Assembly: GCA_000435675.1 (NCBI GenBank) | Contig: FR895148.1 | Span: forward strand, 76,531-83,121 | Length of the DNA: 6,591 nucleotides | Direction: 5' to 3' | DNA from: Eggerthella sp. CAG:298 | GTDB lineage: Bacteria > Actinomycetota > Coriobacteriia > Coriobacteriales > Eggerthellaceae | Shown here: in pieces, positions 1-5,740 of the stretch | How positions within the stretch are numbered: the stretch's first letter is position 1 | Layout: each line of letters starts with the position of its first letter | Position numbers and translations under genes: made by a program | Notes under the pieces: generated by a model | Databases searched by the model: none | Told to the model about the DNA's origin: nothing | Seen by the model: the letters and a program-made list of their open reading frames with translations, nothing else

Positions 1-1
1 T

Positions 2-2221
2 CTTGATGGTGCGCTTCTCGAGGCCGAGACTGCTGAGACACGTGCGCGCGAAGAGCTGAACACTGCTTTGCGCGATCGTGAGCTCACGCGTGGCGAAATG
101 GACGAAGTGCGCGAAGAGCTCACCTCTATCGGCGCGCAGCGAAAAGCGCTCGAAGAGCTGGAGCGCGCTAACGAAGCAACCAACCCCATCCTTTCGTGGG
201 TCATGTCGGGGGATCATCAACTGGCTCCTTGGCGTGCGCTCACCCATGAGCTTTCCGTCCCGAGCGAGCTCGATATGATTGTTGAAGCCTTGCTCGGGTC
301 CAACATGCATGGACTCTTCGTTCAAGATCGCGAAAGTGTGCGAACGTTCATCAATGCGCTCGAACAGAGCGGAGAAACCGGCGATGTGGTGCTCCTGCCC
401 GAAAAGGACATCTTCCAGCTCGCTTCAAGCGATGATTTCGCAACGAGCGAACGCGATCACCGCCTGCTCGACCAGATCGAGGTTTCGAGCACCTATGAAA
501 AGGGCTTCGAAGCGCTGCTCGGCGCAGTGTATCTCTACGATTCAAAAGATGAGCTCTTCAATATCTGGAAGCGAGCTCCGCATGGCGTCACGCTCGTCAG
601 CCGTGATGGTTGCATCGTGGACACGAATGGTCGCGCGCGCTACTTCCGCAAGTCGGAAGAAGATAAGGCTAACAGCGCGCTTCTGCGCAGACGCAATCTG
701 GTCGAGTTACGTAGCCGTGAAGCGGAGTACTCCGAGCGCTTCGCCAAGGTGCGCGCTACCTACGATCAGCTGGAGAATTCGCTTAAAGAGCTGCAGATCG
801 CTTCCTTGCAAGCAACTGAGAAGACCGCGAACGTGCGCGGCAATCGCGAGTCGACAGCGCGCGATCTTGCGAGCGAGACGCAAACGCTCGAAACGCTCAA
901 GGCCAGCCATAAGAACCTGATCGAAGAGCAACAGCGCTACCGAGCCTACTTGGAAGAGGCCCAGCCCGATTCCGACAAGTTGAAAGAAGAGCTTGCGCAA
1001 GTCCAGGCGAAGCTCCAGGAGAGCAAGAGGCAAGTCGAAGACATGCGAGCGGTGCTCACACCCATTCAGAACAAGGTCGTTTCGATCTCCGAAGAGCTGC
1101 AGAATGCCCGTCTCGAGCGGGCTAAGTTGCAAGAAGCCTATGCCTATAACGAGCGCATGGTCGCTTCGCGCAAGCAGGAGATCCGTAACATCGAAGTGCG
1201 CTCGCGCACGGCCGAGAAGCGCTTCGGTCTGATCAAAGGGGCTTCGGCGCGTGTCGAGCCGCTGCTTTCAACGCTCGAGCTCTTGAACGAATCTATCCAA
1301 AAGCACGTTTCGGCGATCGAGCTCAAAACGCGTGAAACGCAGGAATCATCGCAAGAGCTGCATAAGCGCATCGCAGAGTCAACGCAAAAAGTGCGTGAGT
1401 TGCGTATCGCGCTCGATCAGCAGAATGCTGCCTGTTCTGAGATCCGTATCGAAAAGGGTCAGCTCGAGATCAAGGTCGAGGCTGCTGTTCAGGCGATCAT
1501 CGCCGAATGCCATACGCCGCTCGAAACAGCGCTTGAATTGCCCGAACTTGAGAATCGTGCCGAAAGCGAGCGCGAGGCGGAAACGCTCAAGCGCCGTATC
1601 AAGAACTTAGGCACGGTGAACCCCGATGCAGCTCGCGAATACGAGCAGGTTAACGAACGCTACAACTATCTGCTCTCGCAGCTTGCCGATATGCAAGCAG
1701 CGCGCAGTGCGCTCAGTCGCATCGTCGCGCTCATCGATGAGCGCATGAAGGACGACTTCGTGAAGACCTTCGAGCAGGTGAATGCGAACTTCTCCGAGAT
1801 TTTCTCGACCCTGTTCCCGGGAGGTCATGCGCATCTTTCGCTGGTCGACCCCGACGATCTTGAGAACACGGGCGTGGATGTGAACGCGCAGCCCGTCGGC
1901 AAGACGGTGAAGAAGATGTCGCTTCTTTCTGGTGGCGAGAAATCCATGACGGCGATGGCGCTGCTCTTCGCGGTGTACCGCATTCGCCAAACGCCGTTCT
2001 ATATTCTCGACGAGATCGAAGCGGCGCTCGACGATTCCAACCTGCGCCGCCTTATGAACTACCTGGCCACGGTGCGCGACTTCGCGCAGTTCATCATGAT
2101 CACTCACCAGCGTCGTACGATGGAAGCTGCCGATATCCTCTATGGCGTTTCCATGCAGGCTGATGGCGTTACGAAAGTCTTAAGTCAGCGCATCGATCAG
2201 GCGCGCGCGAAGGAGGAATAG
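2..2221 (+). CDS. smc: Chromosome partition protein SMC, C-terminal part (5' end outside window)
   Basis: SMC is the ATPase core of the condensin-like SMC-ScpAB complex that organises and segregates the chromosome. The frame is open from base 2, so the gene starts upstream; about 739 residues are visible of a usual ~1,180. Numbering from base 2, residues 1-60 are the end of the first coiled coil, ~63-217 the hinge, ~218-535 the returning coiled coil (charged, rich in Glu, Lys, Arg, Leu and Gln), and ~536-739 the C-terminal ATPase half. That half has LFPGG, the ABC signature LLSGGEK (bases 1922-1942), Walker B FYILDE with its catalytic Glu (1997-2014), a D-loop (AALDD) and the switch His in ITHQ (2105-2107). 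Walker A lies in the missing N-terminal part. The hinge is divergent: the usual GGSxTGG-like segment is replaced by NGRARYFRKS. The stop codon is one base before ftsY, so the two are surely co-transcribed. Confidence 0.97.
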   Translation, partial: LDGALLEAETAETRAREELNTALRDRELTRGEMDEVREELTSIGAQRKALEELERANEATNPILSWVMSGDHQLAPWRALTHELSVPSELDMIVEALLGSNMHGLFVQDRESVRTFINALEQSGETGDVVLLPEKDIFQLASSDDFATSERDHRLLDQIEVSSTYEKGFEALLGAVYLYDSKDELFNIWKRAPHGVTLVSRDGCIVDTNGRARYFRKSEEDKANSALLRRRNLVELRSREAEYSERFAKVRATYDQLENSLKELQIASLQATEKTANVRGNRESTARDLASETQTLETLKASHKNLIEEQQRYRAYLEEAQPDSDKLKEELAQVQAKLQESKRQVEDMRAVLTPIQNKVVSISEELQNARLERAKLQEAYAYNERMVASRKQEIRNIEVRSRTAEKRFGLIKGASARVEPLLSTLELLNESIQKHVSAIELKTRETQESSQELHKRIAESTQKVRELRIALDQQNAACSEIRIEKGQLEIKVEAAVQAIIAECHTPLETALELPELENRAESEREAETLKRRIKNLGTVNPDAAREYEQVNERYNYLLSQLADMQAARSALSRIVALIDERMKDDFVKTFEQVNANFSEIFSTLFPGGHAHLSLVDPDDLENTGVDVNAQPVGKTVKKMSLLSGGEKSMTAMALLFAVYRIRQTPFYILDEIEAALDDSNLRRLMNYLATVRDFAQFIMITHQRRTMEAADILYGVSMQADGVTKVLSQRIDQARAKEE
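2210..2216 (+). promoter_or_regulatory. Shine-Dalgarno sequence of ftsY inside the end of smc
   Basis: AAGGAGG lies six bases before the ftsY ATG at 2223 and within the last codons of smc. This near-perfect match to the anti-SD of 16S rRNA fixes the ftsY start and implies strong initiation despite the one-base gap between the genes. Confidence 0.9.
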
Positions 2222-2222
2222 C

Positions 2223-3140
2223 ATGGGCTTTTTCGACCGAATCTCAAGCGGGCTTCATCGCAGTCGCGATAAGTTTAAGGAGCAGATGAACATCCTGCTC
2301 GATCGCGGGCCGGATGTCGATGAGGAATTCTGGGAGACGCTCGAAGAGACGCTCATCTTGAGCGATTTCGGCGCAGCAGCGGCAGATGCGATTGTCGAGG
2401 AGCTGCGTGATGAAGCAACGCGCAAGGCGCTCCCCGATGCTTATGCCGTGCTCGATCTCTTGGCGGAGAAGATCGCTGATCAATTCATCGAGACTGATGG
2501 TTCGATTTTCGACGATGAAGCGGTGGTGCTCTTCGTTGGTGTGAACGGTTCAGGCAAGACCACCACGGTGGGCAAGATCGCCGCTGAGGCCCATGGCAAC
2601 GACCGCAAGGTGCTGCTCGGTAGCGCCGATACGTTCAGGGCGGCAGCCATCGAACAGCTCGAAGAATGGGCGCGCAGAGCCGATGTCGAGATCGTTTCGC
2701 GCGAGCGCGGGAGCGATCCTGCAAGCGTGTGCTACGAAACGCTCGAACGCGCTGAGCAAACGGGTGCGGATCTGGTGCTCATCGATACGGCAGGGCGCTT
2801 GCACACTTCAGACGATCTGATGCGCGAGCTCACCAAAGTGGTCGAAGTGGTACGCCGTCGTTCGGAGCTGCCGGTCTATACCGTGCTCGTCATCGATGCG
2901 ACCACCGGGCAGAACGGCCTCCAGCAGGCACGTGAGTTCAACAAGGCACTCGACCTCGATGGCATCATCGTCACCAAGCTCGATGGCACTGCAAAGGGTG
3001 GCATCTCGGTGGCGATCGCTCATGAATTGGAATTGCCGCTCTACAAGATCGGCGTAGGGGAGGGTATCGAAGACCTGCAGGATTTCGATGCGGCAGGTTT
3101 TGCGAACGCTCTGATTGGAGAATTGCGCGATGCTGGATAA
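2223..3140 (+). CDS. ftsY: Signal recognition particle receptor FtsY, short form without acidic A domain
   Basis: FtsY is the membrane-associated SRP receptor GTPase. It pairs with Ffh, and mutual GTP hydrolysis releases the ribosome-nascent chain to the Sec translocon. The 305-residue product is essentially an NG domain: N helices at ~12-90, then P-loop GVNGSGKTT (106-114), DTFRAAAIEQL (136-146), G3 DTAGR (188-192), G4 TKLD (251-254) and the closing GVGEGIEDL (277-285). The DTFRAA and GVGE forms separate FtsY from Ffh, whose equivalents are DVYRPAA and GEKPD. There is no long acidic A domain as in E. coli. The protein begins with a short amphipathic stretch, MGFFDRISSGLHRSRDKF, which probably serves as the lipid-contacting helix; that role is inferred. 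The ATG has a strong SD at correct spacing. The 3' end overlaps ffh by 11 bases. Confidence 0.97.
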   Translation: MGFFDRISSGLHRSRDKFKEQMNILLDRGPDVDEEFWETLEETLILSDFGAAAADAIVEELRDEATRKALPDAYAVLDLLAEKIADQFIETDGSIFDDEAVVLFVGVNGSGKTTTVGKIAAEAHGNDRKVLLGSADTFRAAAIEQLEEWARRADVEIVSRERGSDPASVCYETLERAEQTGADLVLIDTAGRLHTSDDLMRELTKVVEVVRRRSELPVYTVLVIDATTGQNGLQQAREFNKALDLDGIIVTKLDGTAKGGISVAIAHELELPLYKIGVGEGIEDLQDFDAAGFANALIGELRDAG

Positions 3141-4542
3141 TCTTTCAGACAAACTACAATCCATCTTCTCGGGCCTCCGCTCGAAGGGAAAGCTCAACGA
3201 GGACGACATCAACTCCGCCATGAAGGAGATCCGTATGGCGCTTCTGGAGGCGGATGTCAACTTCAAGGTGGTCAAGTCCTTCATCAAGAACACGAAGGAA
3301 CGCTGTCTCGATGCCGAAGTGCTCGATTCGCTCACGCCAGCACAGAATGTCATCAAGGTGGTGCTCGACGAATTAACGAAGCTCCTTGGTGAGTCTGATT
3401 CGCAGCTCGTGCTCTCTTCGCGCATCCCGAATGTGATCATGCTCGTCGGCCTTCAAGGTTCAGGTAAGACCACAGCTGCCGCGAAGCTGGCGTATCTCTT
3501 GAAGAAACAGAACCACAACCCGTTGCTCGTTGCGTGCGACGTATACCGCCCTGCAGCAGCCGATCAGCTCCAAACGCTGGGTGATGAGATCGGTGTGCGC
3601 GTCTATCGCGGCGATGGCAAGGATCCGGTCAAGATCGCTCAAGAGGGCGTGCGCGATGCGGTCGATTCGCTACGCGATGTGGTCATCGTCGACACCGCGG
3701 GCCGCTTGCATGTCGATGAGGAGATGATGGCTGAAGCCGCTGCTATTCGCGATGCGGTCGAGCCTGACCAGATCCTCATGGTGGTCGACGCGATGACCGG
3801 CCAAGACGTGGTGAACGTTGCTTCTGCCTTCGCTGAACAGGTCGATTTCGACGGCGTGATCATGTCGAAGATGGATGGCGATGCGCGCGGTGGTGGCGCG
3901 CTCTCGATCAAGCAGGTCACAGGCAAGCCGATCAAGTTCATCTCGATGGGCGAGAAGCCCGATTCGCTCGAGGAATTCCATCCCGATCGCATGGCCAAGC
4001 GTATCCTTGGCATGGGCGATGTGATCAGTCTCATCGAAACCGCTTCCCAGATACGTGCTGAAGAGATCGAGCAAGAAGAAGCTGAGCGCATGATGCGCGC
4101 GGATCTGAACTTGAACGATTTTCTTACCATCAACAAGCAGGTGCGCAAGATCGGCGGCATTCAGAAGCTTGTGAGCGCGCTTCCCGGTGGCGATAAGGCG
4201 CTCAAAGACGGTCAAGTCAATGAGAACGCGCTCGACGAGATGGAGGTCATCATCAATTCGATGACCAAAGAAGAACGAGAAAAGCCGAGTGTGCTCAACG
4301 GCTCGCGTCGTGCACGTGTCGCGTCTGGTGCAGGTGTTTCGGTCACTCAGGTCAATCAGATGATGAAGAAGTACAACGAGACCCGCAAGATGATGAAGCA
4401 GATGATGGCCCAGCAGGAACAGATGATGGGCACGCGCAAAGGCAAGAAGGGGAAGAAGAAACGCCGGCGCTCGCTTCCAGGCATGGGAGGCTTAGGCATG
4501 GGCGACCTCAAGCGGCTTCAGGATATGATTCAAGACCAGTAA
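3130..4542 (+). CDS. ffh: Signal recognition particle protein Ffh (SRP54)
   Basis: Ffh is the protein subunit of bacterial SRP. It binds the 4.5S/6S RNA and signal sequences and docks on FtsY. The 470-residue product has an N domain (~1-95), a GTPase G domain with GLQGSGKTT (107-115), DVYRPAAADQL (137-147), DTAGR (188-192), SKMD (246-249, usually TKxD) and DGDARGGGALS, then FHPDRMAKRILGMGDV linking to the M domain (~300-435). The M domain holds the RNA-binding GSRRARVASGAG (391-402) and a Met-rich helix, MMKKYNETRKMMKQMM. A very basic segment, KGKKGKKKRRR (437-447), precedes a Gly/Met-rich tail. I chose the ATG at 3130, with GGAG at 3117-3120, over an in-frame TTG at 3115, because the family begins M-x-x-NLSDKL. 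It overlaps the end of ftsY by 11 bases, suggesting coupled synthesis of the two SRP GTPases. Confidence 0.97.
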   Translation: MLDNLSDKLQSIFSGLRSKGKLNEDDINSAMKEIRMALLEADVNFKVVKSFIKNTKERCLDAEVLDSLTPAQNVIKVVLDELTKLLGESDSQLVLSSRIPNVIMLVGLQGSGKTTAAAKLAYLLKKQNHNPLLVACDVYRPAAADQLQTLGDEIGVRVYRGDGKDPVKIAQEGVRDAVDSLRDVVIVDTAGRLHVDEEMMAEAAAIRDAVEPDQILMVVDAMTGQDVVNVASAFAEQVDFDGVIMSKMDGDARGGGALSIKQVTGKPIKFISMGEKPDSLEEFHPDRMAKRILGMGDVISLIETASQIRAEEIEQEEAERMMRADLNLNDFLTINKQVRKIGGIQKLVSALPGGDKALKDGQVNENALDEMEVIINSMTKEEREKPSVLNGSRRARVASGAGVSVTQVNQMMKKYNETRKMMKQMMAQQEQMMGTRKGKKGKKKRRRSLPGMGGLGMGDLKRLQDMIQDQ

Positions 4543-4575
4543 ACCTTCCGCTCGTGCTCGTTTTCGTTTCTGTTC

Positions 4576-4604
4576 TTGCAAAAGCACACCCCTCACCTTA
4601 TTAT
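4576..4604 (+). promoter_or_regulatory. Putative sigma-A type promoter of the rpsP-trmD unit
   Basis: TTGCAA (4576-4581, four of six matches to TTGACA) is followed by an exact 17-base spacer and TATTAT (4599-4604, five of six matches to TATAAT). It lies in the only sizeable gap between ffh and rpsP and would give a start near 4611 and a leader of about 60 bases. No terminator hairpin was found after ffh, so read-through from the smc-ftsY-ffh unit probably also contributes. Prediction by eye only. Confidence 0.6.
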
Positions 4605-4628
4605 TGGTAATTGCTGTTTTCTAAAGGT

Positions 4629-4644
4629 TACGCGAAAGCGCGTA
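4629..4644 (+). promoter_or_regulatory. Small hairpin in the rpsP leader
   Basis: TACGCG (4629-4634) and CGCGTA (4639-4644) are perfect inverted repeats around an AAAG loop, extendable by two wobble pairs. The hairpin lies between the putative start site and the rpsP Shine-Dalgarno sequence (AAAGGAG, 4657-4663), 12 bases before that site. No T-run follows, so it is not a terminator. It could stabilise the message or take part in control of S16 synthesis, but nothing in the sequence proves a role. Confidence 0.45.
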
Positions 4645-4672
4645 GTAAGAATATACAAAGGAGTTCAACTTC

Positions 4673-4918
4673 ATGGCAGTTAAGATTCGTCTCGCACGTC
4701 ATGGCGCTCACAAAGCACCGTATTACCGTATCGTTGTCGCAGATTCTCGTGCACGTCGCGATGGTCGTTATATCGAGCAGGTCGGTACGTACAATCCGCT
4801 TACCGAGCCCAAGAAGGTCACCATGGATCTTGAGAAGATCGACACCTGGATCGCTCAAGGTGCAAAGCCCACCGAGACCGTTGCTCGTCTCATCGATGCT
4901 CAGCGTCAGAATGGCTAG
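4673..4918 (+). CDS. rpsP: 30S ribosomal protein S16
   Basis: S16 is a small basic protein of the 30S body that binds 16S rRNA early in assembly. The 81-residue product is full length for the family and has the diagnostic N-terminal strand MAVKIRLARHGAHKAPYYRI, followed by VVADSRARRDGRYIEQVGTYNPL and the later WIAQGAKPTETVARLI. The ATG is preceded by AAAGGAG (4657-4663) at nine-base spacing. This is the first gene after the putative promoter, so it should be the most strongly expressed of its unit. Two bases separate its TAG from the khpA ATG. Confidence 0.98.
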   Translation: MAVKIRLARHGAHKAPYYRIVVADSRARRDGRYIEQVGTYNPLTEPKKVTMDLEKIDTWIAQGAKPTETVARLIDAQRQNG

Positions 4919-4920
4919 TC

Positions 4921-5175
4921 ATGACCGATCCTAATACCGATATTTCCGGTCTTGTCGAGCTGCTCATTGCGCCGCTCGTTGAATTCCCTGACGAAGTAGA
5001 AGTAACTTCCACGGAAACCGAAGATGGCTCTACGCTCATCGAAGTGAGCGTGAACCCAGAGGACGTTGGTCGCGTGATCGGCCGCCAGGGTCGTATCATC
5101 AAGGCGATCCGTACGCTTAGCCGCGCAGCTGGTTCACGTCATGATCTGCGCATCGAAGTTGAGCTTATCGACTAA
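4921..5175 (+). CDS. khpA: KH-domain RNA-binding protein, KhpA family
   Basis: This is a single small KH domain (84 residues) of the family found beside rpsP and rimM in Gram-positive bacteria. Its members bind RNA, often with the partner KhpB/Jag, and affect cell division or ribosome-related functions in some species. The RNA-binding GxxG loop is GRQG (54-57) inside VGRVIGRQGRIIKAIRTL, and the flanking LVELLIAPLVEFPDEVEV and C-terminal IEVELID match the family. The ATG starts two bases after the rpsP stop, and I see no convincing Shine-Dalgarno sequence in the last ~20 bases of rpsP. Translation therefore probably depends on ribosomes terminating on rpsP (inference). The TAA shares its last base with the rimM ATG. 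The exact cellular role in this organism is unknown. Confidence 0.93.
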   Translation: MTDPNTDISGLVELLIAPLVEFPDEVEVTSTETEDGSTLIEVSVNPEDVGRVIGRQGRIIKAIRTLSRAAGSRHDLRIEVELID

Positions 5176-5690
5176 TGAGCACATGGGCGAGGGTCGCAAA
5201 CCTCGGTAAAGCAAAGAATCTTAAGGGAGGACTTCTCGCATATCCGTGCGAGGGTCTTCCTTTTTTATTGGAAGAAGGCATGGAAGTAGCGTTCGTGCCT
5301 CCAATGTTGCGCGTTCCGCGCACTGGGCGTATCACGCACATTCAGGAACAGGCGGGGGGAGCGTATCTTGTGTCCTTCGATTCGATTCTCTCGATCGATC
5401 AGGCAGAACAGCTTGCTGGTCACAGTGTGCTCGTGCGCAAGGCCGATCTTCCCGAAGGCTATGATCGCAGTCTGCTGGATCTTGTCGGATTCGAAGTGCT
5501 CTCACGTGATCAGGGACATATCGGCACCATCGTGAGCCTTGAGGAGAACCCTGCACATCCACTTCTGGTCGTTGAATCTTCAACCGGCAGCACGATCCAC
5601 ATCCCTTTGGTCGAAGAATTCCTCGTGGATCTGAACGAAGAAGAGCGACGGATCGAGCTCGATCTGCCTGCTGGATTGGTCGAACTCTAA
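5175..5690 (+). CDS. rimM: Ribosome maturation factor RimM
   Basis: RimM binds S19 and the 30S head and assists late maturation of 16S rRNA. The 171-residue product has the usual length and two domains: an N-terminal RimM beta-barrel (~4-88) and a C-terminal PRC barrel (~97-168). The PRC barrel is clear, with DLVGFEVLSRDQGHIGTI, ENPAHPLLVV, HIPLVEEFLVDLN and RIELDLPAGLVEL. The N-terminal domain is more divergent: the family's GKPHGLKGE-type stretch reads GKAKNLKGG (11-19). The start ATG overlaps the khpA TAA by one base, and no clear Shine-Dalgarno sequence is present, so coupling to khpA is likely. Codons 17-31 coincide with a terminator-like hairpin (separate entry). The gene fits its place between khpA and trmD, as in many trmD operons. 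Confidence 0.94.
   Translation: MSTWARVANLGKAKNLKGGLLAYPCEGLPFLLEEGMEVAFVPPMLRVPRTGRITHIQEQAGGAYLVSFDSILSIDQAEQLAGHSVLVRKADLPEGYDRSLLDLVGFEVLSRDQGHIGTIVSLEENPAHPLLVVESSTGSTIHIPLVEEFLVDLNEEERRIELDLPAGLVEL
5223..5266 (+). terminator. Intragenic intrinsic-terminator-like hairpin in the rimM 5' coding region
   Basis: GGAGGA (5226-5231) pairs with TCTTCC (5255-5260) and, after one bulged C (5232), TTCTCGCA (5233-5240) pairs with TGCGAGGG (5247-5254) around the loop TATCCG. That gives 14 pairs, three of them G-T wobbles, followed at once by TTTTTT (5261-5266). AAG (5223-5225) can add three more pairs with the T-run. The shape is that of a Rho-independent terminator, but it lies 49-92 bases into rimM. 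If active it would act as an attenuator that reduces rimM and trmD relative to rpsP and khpA. A closely following ribosome would cover the stem and prevent it forming. The structure is seen in the sequence; the function is inferred. Confidence 0.6.
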
Positions 5691-5725
5691 GCAACTCGAT
5701 CGCGCATCCTGCGTCTTTGAAGTGA

Positions 5726-5734
5726 AAGGAAGGA
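5726..5734 (+). promoter_or_regulatory. Shine-Dalgarno sequence of trmD
   Basis: AAGGAAGGA ends six bases before the trmD ATG at 5741. It contrasts with the apparent lack of such sites at khpA and rimM, so trmD translation can start independently of rimM. The other 35 bases of the 50-base rimM-trmD gap show no promoter or terminator. Confidence 0.8.
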
Positions 5735-5740
5735 TAGCTC

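Noticed and set aside
1607..2107. Long open frame on the minus strand under the SMC ATPase region
   Set aside because: Its translation has no recognisable domain and lies opposite highly conserved SMC motifs. It is a by-product of codon bias in a moderately GC-rich gene.
3115..3129. TTG at 3115 as the ffh start
   Set aside because: It would add five residues (MENCA) before the family-typical M-x-x-NLSDKL start. The GGAG at 3117-3120 lies at correct spacing for the ATG at 3130 and would fall inside the longer form.
2808..4215. Several minus-strand open frames opposite ftsY and ffh
   Set aside because: They mirror the conserved GTPase coding sequence, are Arg/Ser/His-rich without motifs, and have no plausible ribosome binding sites.
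4554..4587. GTGCT (4554-4558) and AGCAC (4583-4587) as an ffh terminator stem
   Set aside because: Five pairs around a 24-base loop with no T-run after the second arm; it would not terminate transcription.
5223..5280. Strong SD-like AAGGGAGGA (5223-5231) inside rimM as the true ribosome binding site of a shorter protein
   Set aside because: The nearest GTG (5246) is 14 bases away and opens another frame. The next in-frame ATG (5280) is far from it and would remove the conserved first strands of RimM. The sequence is better explained as the 5' arm of the hairpin.
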